Assembly: GCA_964625745.1 (NCBI GenBank)
Contig: CAZVCJ010000151.1
Location: forward strand, 1 to 9,449
From: CAZVCJ01 sp964625745
GTDB lineage: Bacteria > Chloroflexota > Anaerolineae > VGOG01
Reading direction: 5' to 3'
Length of the DNA: 9,449 nucleotides
The notes beneath the pieces are model-generated. The model made no database searches and was not told the origin of the DNA. It saw only the letters and a list, made by a program, of their open reading frames with translations. Position numbers and translations under genes: made by a program. Shown here piece after piece: positions 4,863 to 9,449 of the stretch. Each line of letters begins with the position of its first letter. Position 1 is the first letter of the stretch.

Positions 4863-7800
4863 ATGGGCAAACAAGAGACGATCCGCATACTGATCGCTGA
4901 GGACGACTTCCTGGTCGGCAGATCAACCGCGACGCTATTGAGAACGATGGGATACACCGTCGTCGGGCAAGCACTCAACGGCCAGGAGGCTGTCGAGATG
5001 GCCCGGTCTCTGCGGCCCGACGTGATCCTGATGGACATCAAGATGCCCATCATGGACGGGATTGAGGCCACTCAACACATCCATGAGACCTGTCCCACGC
5101 CAGTGGTGGCGCTGACGGCCCACGCCACGCCGGAAGTGATCGAACGGGCCATCGCGGCGGGCGTGGGGGCCTACCTGACCAAACCAGCCAACCCGCAAGA
5201 GATAGAGCGAGCCATCAACGTCACCATAGCCCAGTTCGACAACATGGTAGAATTGCGCCGTCTGAACACCGAGCTACAGGCCGAGATCGCCGAGCGCAAA
5301 CGGGCGGAGGAAGCTCTAAAGGAGTCTGAGGAACGCTATCGAGAGCTGGTTGAGAAAGCAGGCATCGCTATTCTGATAGGTGATAGAGAAGGCGGTTTCA
5401 AATACTTCAACGAGACGTTTGCAGAGTGGTTTGGGTACTCCGTCGAGGAGATGAAACAACAGTCAATCCGCACCCTCGTCCATCCCGATGACGTGGACAG
5501 GGTCATGGAGTCTCACACAGGACGCATTCGAGGCCGAGAGGTTCCGTCGCGATACGAATTCAGAGGAGTCGGAAAAGATGGGTCTATCAGATACCTGGAA
5601 GTGGATGCCGTCGAGTTAAAAGAAGGGGATAGAGTAATTGGCACCAGTTCGTACTTATGGGACATCACCGAGCGCAAGCGGGCAGAGGACGCGCTGCGAG
5701 AGAGTGAGGAGAAATATCGAACGATTCTTGAGAACATCGAAGACGGCTATTTCGAAGTTGACATCGCTGGGCACTTCACGTTTTTCAACGATTCGTTGTG
5801 CCGGCTTCTTGGATATTCCGAAGATGAATTGATGGGCATGAATAACCGCCAGTACATGGACGACGAGAACGCCAAGAAAGTTTATCAAACCTTCAATACG
5901 GTCTACCGAACAGGGAAACCGGCTGAAGCATTCGATTGGGAGGTCATCAAAAAAGACGGAAGCAGGAGGTTCGTTGAAGCGTCTGTATCCCTGATGAGGG
6001 ATTCCACGGGTGAGCCTGCCGGGTTCCGGGGCGTTGTCCGCGACATCACCGAGCGCAGGCGGGCGGCGGAGGAGATCAGGCAGCGCAATCGGGAGCTGGC
6101 CGCCCTCAACGCCATCACCGCCACCATGATGCAGAGTGCGTTGAATCTGAAGGAGGTGTTGCAGCTAACGGCCGATGGTGTCGTGCAAGGACTCGGTTGT
6201 AATACGGGATTGATATTCCTGCTGGATGAAAAAGAGGGGATTTTCAGGGGCAGCGCGGTTTCCACCAGGGCCAGGATCCTGAACAGGCTCAACGCCATAA
6301 TCGGCTTACCCCTGGTCCAAATCAAGTGCCCCGCCCGAAGCGATTTCAACGAGGCCATAGGCAACCTCCTGGCTGGTCGGACGACCATCAAACGCGATTT
6401 ACACGAGCTGGTCGGGCCTCTCTTAAGCAAGCCGGTTTGCTCTGCCATGCAAAGGCTGCTGGACTCCAGGTCGTTCTTCGCCATGCCGCTGTTGGCCAAG
6501 GGGAAAACGGTAGGCGGCATCGTCGCTTCAACAGCGGAGGAGCTAAGTGAGGCAGACGTAGCGAAGCTGATGACCTTCGCCAACCAGGCCGCCATCGCTA
6601 TCGAGAACGCCCAGCTCTTCAAGGAGACACGCCAGCGCAGCGAAGAACTGGCTGCTCTCAACGTCATCAGTCAAGACATCACTTCCAGCCTAGACCTGGA
6701 TGAGACCTTGCAACGAATCGTGGATAGCACGAGACAGCTGACGGGAGCCAGGCGCAGCCGCATTCTGCTCGTCAACCCCCAGGCACGCCAGTTGCTCAAG
6801 GATGTGAACTCCGGCTATCACCCGGAGGAGAAAGGGACCTACGACTACGAGCGGTTCGAGCAGGGGATCAGCGGTTGGGTGGCCTGCGAGAAACGATCAG
6901 CCCTCGTTCCCGATGTGCTGGCCGACGAACGCTCTGTAGGCCGGAGCCGAGCCGCCTCCGCCCGCCATGGCACCAAATCGGTGTTGGTGTCGCCGCTCAT
7001 GGTTCGGGGAGAGGTCATTGGTACGCTCTCTGCCGTGAACCTCCGTGAGGATCCCACCTTCACCGCGGAGGTCATGGCTCTGGTGGAGCAGTTGGCAGCC
7101 CAGGCGGCCATCGCCATTGAGAATGCCCGACTCTACGAAGAGACCCGACAGCGCGCCCTGGAGCAGGAGACGCTGCGAGAGGCGGCCCTGGCGTTGACCA
7201 CCGCCCTGGACCGAAATCAGGTGATTGGCCGCATCCTGGCCCAGTTGCAGCAGGTGGTGCCCTACGACAGCGCGTCGGTGCAGTTGCTCAGGGGGAATCA
7301 GATGGAGATCGTGGGCGGGCGCGGCTTTCCCAACCTGCCGGACCTGCTGGGCATCTCGTTCCCGGCCGACGGCGACAACCCCAACAGAGAGGTGATCCAC
7401 ACCAGAGCCTCCTTCATCGTGGACGACGCCCCAGCCGTGTACGAGGTATTTCAAGAAGACCCACACCGGCAGGCCGCCATCCGCTCCTGGCTGGGAGTGC
7501 CCATGCTGGTCGGCGAGCAGTTGGTGGGGATGATCGCCCTGGACAAGCGCGAGCCGGGCTTCTACACCCCGCGGCACGCACGACTGGCCGAGGCATTTGC
7601 TGCCCAGGCCGCCGTGGCCATCGAGAACGCGCGGCTGTTCGAGGAGACACAGCAGCGTGTGGCGGAGCTAGACGCGCTACGGCGCACCAGCCTGCAGCTC
7701 ACCTCCTCACTCGACCTGGCCGCCGTGCTGGACAGTATTGCCGAGAACGCCTTGTCCCTGGTGGGAGCCACCAACTGTCACCTCTACCTCTACGATGAGA

Positions 7801-9449
7801 CCAGCGAGACCTTCACATTTGGCGCTGCGCTGTGGGAGAATGGGCGACGCGATGCGGCAGTGAAGATGCCACGTCGTGACGGCCTCACCGCCCTCGTGGC
7901 CCACGAGGGCCAGGCCCTGGTCATCAACGATGCCACTCGGCACCCTTTCTACGCCACTCCTGAGACACGGAAGTGGGGCTTGCACGCCATCGCCAGCTTC
8001 CCTCTCAAGCGAGGAGGGCGGGTGGTGGGGGTGTTCTCCATCGCTTTCCTTACCCCCCACACCTTCAGCAAGGAGGAACTGCGGGTGCTGGGCCTGCTGA
8101 CCGATCAGGCAGCCGTCGCCATCGAGAACGCGCGGCTCCACACTGAGACCCAGAGACGCTTACAAGAGCAAATTGTGCTCCGAGAAGCAGGTGAGGTCAT
8201 TTCCTCCGCTCTGGACCCGGAGATTGTTTTGACTCGTATCGCTGAGCAGATGGGCCGAGCTGTAGACGCCACCAGCGCCTGTATCTGCAGCTACGAACCA
8301 GAGACGATGACGTACATCACATTGGCCGAATATGTCGGCCCCCAGGCTTGTGCTCGGGAACAAGTGTCCGATCCGGGCACCATTTATCAAGAAGAAGACA
8401 GCAAGCTCATAGAAACCTTGCGAGTTGGTCAGTACTACATTGATCACATAGACGACTCAGACCTGACCGAGGCCGAGCGAGCCCTAATGCAGCAATACGG
8501 TGCTCAGACGATACTGTACGTCCCGCTGTGGATCAAAGGGCGGTTTCTTGGCTACGCCGAGCTGTGGGAGAGTCGGCGGCGACGGGAGTTCACGTCTGAG
8601 GAGATAACCTTGTGCCAGGACATAGCTCAGCAAGCAGCCGTCGCCATGGAGAACGCGCGGCTCTTCAGCGAGGCCGAACAGCGAGCCACAGAACTGTCCA
8701 CCATGCTGGAAGCAGCCAGGGCCGTCTCGTCTACCCTCGATCTCGAACAAGTGCTGGCTCTCATTGCCGAGGAGATGGTCAAGGTCACCGGGGTGGCTGG
8801 CTGCACCCTGTCTCGGTGGGATCGAGAAGCCGATGCTGTCGTGACTTTCACCGAGTGGCGTCAACGGCGGCTGGAAGATACCGACGAGCCAGGGACCAGC
8901 TATGCTTTGGATGATCTCCCAGCCACTCGCGCCGTGCTAGAGAAGCGCCAGCCCATTAGCATCCGTGCCACCGATCCTGACGCGGATCCGGCTAAGATTG
9001 CCCTTCTGCAAAAGAATGGCTCCCTCAGCTTGCTGATGCTGCCCCTGGTCGTCGGTGAGCGGGTCATCGGTCTGGTAGAACTGGATGAGACCGAGCACGA
9101 GCGGGAATTCACAGATGCCGAAATCCATCTGTGTCAGGCGTTGGCCGATCAGGCGGCCGTGGCCATCGAAAACGCGCGGCTCTTTGAAGAGGAGAAACGA
9201 AGAAGCACCCAACTGGCGCTGATCAACGAGGTAGGTGAGAAAGCGGCCTCCATCCTGGATTCGGATAAGCTAATGCAAGAAGTGACCCACTCCATCCAGG
9301 AGAGCTTCAACTACTACAACGTGGCCCTTTTCCTTCTGGACGAAGGGCGCCGCGAGCTGGCGCTGCGGGCGATAGCCGGCGGCTTCGAACACGCGGTGCC
9401 GGGCGAGTATCGCCAATCCATAGACCAGGGCATTGCCGGCTTTGTCACC
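4863..9449 (+). CDS. Giant multidomain signalling protein: receiver, two PAS, at least seven GAF domains; 3'-truncated
   Basis: The frame is open to the window edge: 1529 residues without a stop. Residues 7-122 are a receiver with acidic E13/D14/D15, phosphoacceptor D58, T85 and K107. The sequence, including the GVGAYLTKP end, resembles the PdtaR receiver. A coiled coil (about 125-157) leads to PAS1 (about 158-268) and PAS2 (about 285-396), both ending in DITER. GAF domains follow, ending in the motif QAA-A-ENA-L near residues 585, 757, 927, 1094, 1268 and 1441; the seventh is cut by the edge. No transmembrane segment, kinase, GGDEF or phosphatase domain is visible; an output domain such as HisKA/HATPase probably lies beyond the edge. 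The upstream kinase is the likely phosphodonor. The GAF ligands are unknown, and no obvious chromophore-binding Cys motif was seen. The PAS1 to GAF1 part is clearly lower in G+C than the flanking modules. Confidence 0.9.
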   Translation, partial: MGKQETIRILIAEDDFLVGRSTATLLRTMGYTVVGQALNGQEAVEMARSLRPDVILMDIKMPIMDGIEATQHIHETCPTPVVALTAHATPEVIERAIAAGVGAYLTKPANPQEIERAINVTIAQFDNMVELRRLNTELQAEIAERKRAEEALKESEERYRELVEKAGIAILIGDREGGFKYFNETFAEWFGYSVEEMKQQSIRTLVHPDDVDRVMESHTGRIRGREVPSRYEFRGVGKDGSIRYLEVDAVELKEGDRVIGTSSYLWDITERKRAEDALRESEEKYRTILENIEDGYFEVDIAGHFTFFNDSLCRLLGYSEDELMGMNNRQYMDDENAKKVYQTFNTVYRTGKPAEAFDWEVIKKDGSRRFVEASVSLMRDSTGEPAGFRGVVRDITERRRAAEEIRQRNRELAALNAITATMMQSALNLKEVLQLTADGVVQGLGCNTGLIFLLDEKEGIFRGSAVSTRARILNRLNAIIGLPLVQIKCPARSDFNEAIGNLLAGRTTIKRDLHELVGPLLSKPVCSAMQRLLDSRSFFAMPLLAKGKTVGGIVASTAEELSEADVAKLMTFANQAAIAIENAQLFKETRQRSEELAALNVISQDITSSLDLDETLQRIVDSTRQLTGARRSRILLVNPQARQLLKDVNSGYHPEEKGTYDYERFEQGISGWVACEKRSALVPDVLADERSVGRSRAASARHGTKSVLVSPLMVRGEVIGTLSAVNLREDPTFTAEVMALVEQLAAQAAIAIENARLYEETRQRALEQETLREAALALTTALDRNQVIGRILAQLQQVVPYDSASVQLLRGNQMEIVGGRGFPNLPDLLGISFPADGDNPNREVIHTRASFIVDDAPAVYEVFQEDPHRQAAIRSWLGVPMLVGEQLVGMIALDKREPGFYTPRHARLAEAFAAQAAVAIENARLFEETQQRVAELDALRRTSLQLTSSLDLAAVLDSIAENALSLVGATNCHLYLYDETSETFTFGAALWENGRRDAAVKMPRRDGLTALVAHEGQALVINDATRHPFYATPETRKWGLHAIASFPLKRGGRVVGVFSIAFLTPHTFSKEELRVLGLLTDQAAVAIENARLHTETQRRLQEQIVLREAGEVISSALDPEIVLTRIAEQMGRAVDATSACICSYEPETMTYITLAEYVGPQACAREQVSDPGTIYQEEDSKLIETLRVGQYYIDHIDDSDLTEAERALMQQYGAQTILYVPLWIKGRFLGYAELWESRRRREFTSEEITLCQDIAQQAAVAMENARLFSEAEQRATELSTMLEAARAVSSTLDLEQVLALIAEEMVKVTGVAGCTLSRWDREADAVVTFTEWRQRRLEDTDEPGTSYALDDLPATRAVLEKRQPISIRATDPDADPAKIALLQKNGSLSLLMLPLVVGERVIGLVELDETEHEREFTDAEIHLCQALADQAAVAIENARLFEEEKRRSTQLALINEVGEKAASILDSDKLMQEVTHSIQESFNYYNVALFLLDEGRRELALRAIAGGFEHAVPGEYRQSIDQGIAGFVT
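5667..5708 (+). repeat. PAS-linker DNA repeat, copy 2
   Basis: This is the counterpart of 3076-3117 (40 of 42 bases identical). Here it encodes the TERKRAEDALRESE linker between PAS1 and PAS2 of the giant protein. Confidence 0.7.
6105..9449 (+). repeat. Tandem GAF-domain array, seven units visible
   Basis: The conserved helix codons (Ile/Met before ENA) start at 6600, 7116, 7620, 8121, 8646 and 9165. The spacings are 516, 504, 501, 525 and 519 bases, that is 172, 168, 167, 175 and 173 residues. The end motif is also conserved as DNA: GCCATCGAGAACGCGCGGCT is identical in units 3 and 4 and differs by one base in units 5 and 6. The ligand-pocket portions between these motifs have diverged strongly, so the units are likely old duplications with functional specialisation. 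Confidence 0.85.

Noticed and set aside
5903..6667. Antisense open frame of 254 codons opposite the PAS2-GAF1 region
   Set aside because: It lies entirely opposite a well-conserved domain frame, has low-complexity Ser/Arg/Leu-rich sequence and no recognisable domain. It is a shadow of the sense gene.
6105..9449. Phytochrome-like or cyanobacteriochrome chromophore binding in the GAF array
   Set aside because: The few cysteines do not sit in a recognisable chromophore motif, and no PHY domain or bilin-synthesis gene is nearby.

Overview
The window looks like a scaffold piece from an uncultured bacterium, most plausibly an Anaerolineae-like member of the Chloroflexota. I infer this from several traits together: moderately high G+C, a DUF4058 gene, very large soluble PAS/GAF sensor proteins, and dispersed intergenic repeats of the C-run/G-run, GTGAAAC and CACGGAG types that I recall from such genomes. 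No rRNA or other phylogenetic marker is present, so this placement is an inference. A 100-base N run shows that the sequence is a scaffold from a draft assembly.

All genes lie on the + strand. Bases 1-858 are the C-terminal 285 residues of an electron transfer flavoprotein alpha subunit (etfA), cut by the left edge. Bases 859-1116 are intergenic: a C-run/G-run inverted-repeat element, a strong 14-bp hairpin that probably ends the etf transcript, a candidate promoter whose -35 box sits on the hairpin's 3' arm, and a structured leader. Bases 1117-2085 encode a short, ACT-less threonine ammonia-lyase. A GTGAAAC-type direct repeat covers its stop codon.

Bases 2186-9449 look like one signalling operon. 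A DUF4058 protein overlaps the start of a soluble PAS-GAF-HisKA_2-HATPase histidine kinase by an ATGA junction. That kinase is followed after 66 bases by a very large protein made of an N-terminal receiver domain, two PAS domains and at least seven GAF domains; it is still open at the right edge (1529 residues visible). The kinase class and the receiver sequence resemble the PdtaS-PdtaR pair, so the simplest model is that the kinase phosphorylates the receiver of the giant downstream protein, whose output domain lies beyond the window.

The N run interrupts the kinase gene, but it is very likely an assembly artefact. The 55 bases before the gap are repeated exactly after it, and removing the gap with one copy restores one uninterrupted reading frame with normal PAS-to-GAF linker sequence.

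Most remarkable are the long GAF array with a regular spacing of 167-175 residues, the fusion of a PdtaR-like receiver to that array, the DUF4058-kinase coupling, and signs of module shuffling (near-identical linker DNA, local G+C shifts). I saw no tRNA, rRNA, CRISPR array or transposase gene.
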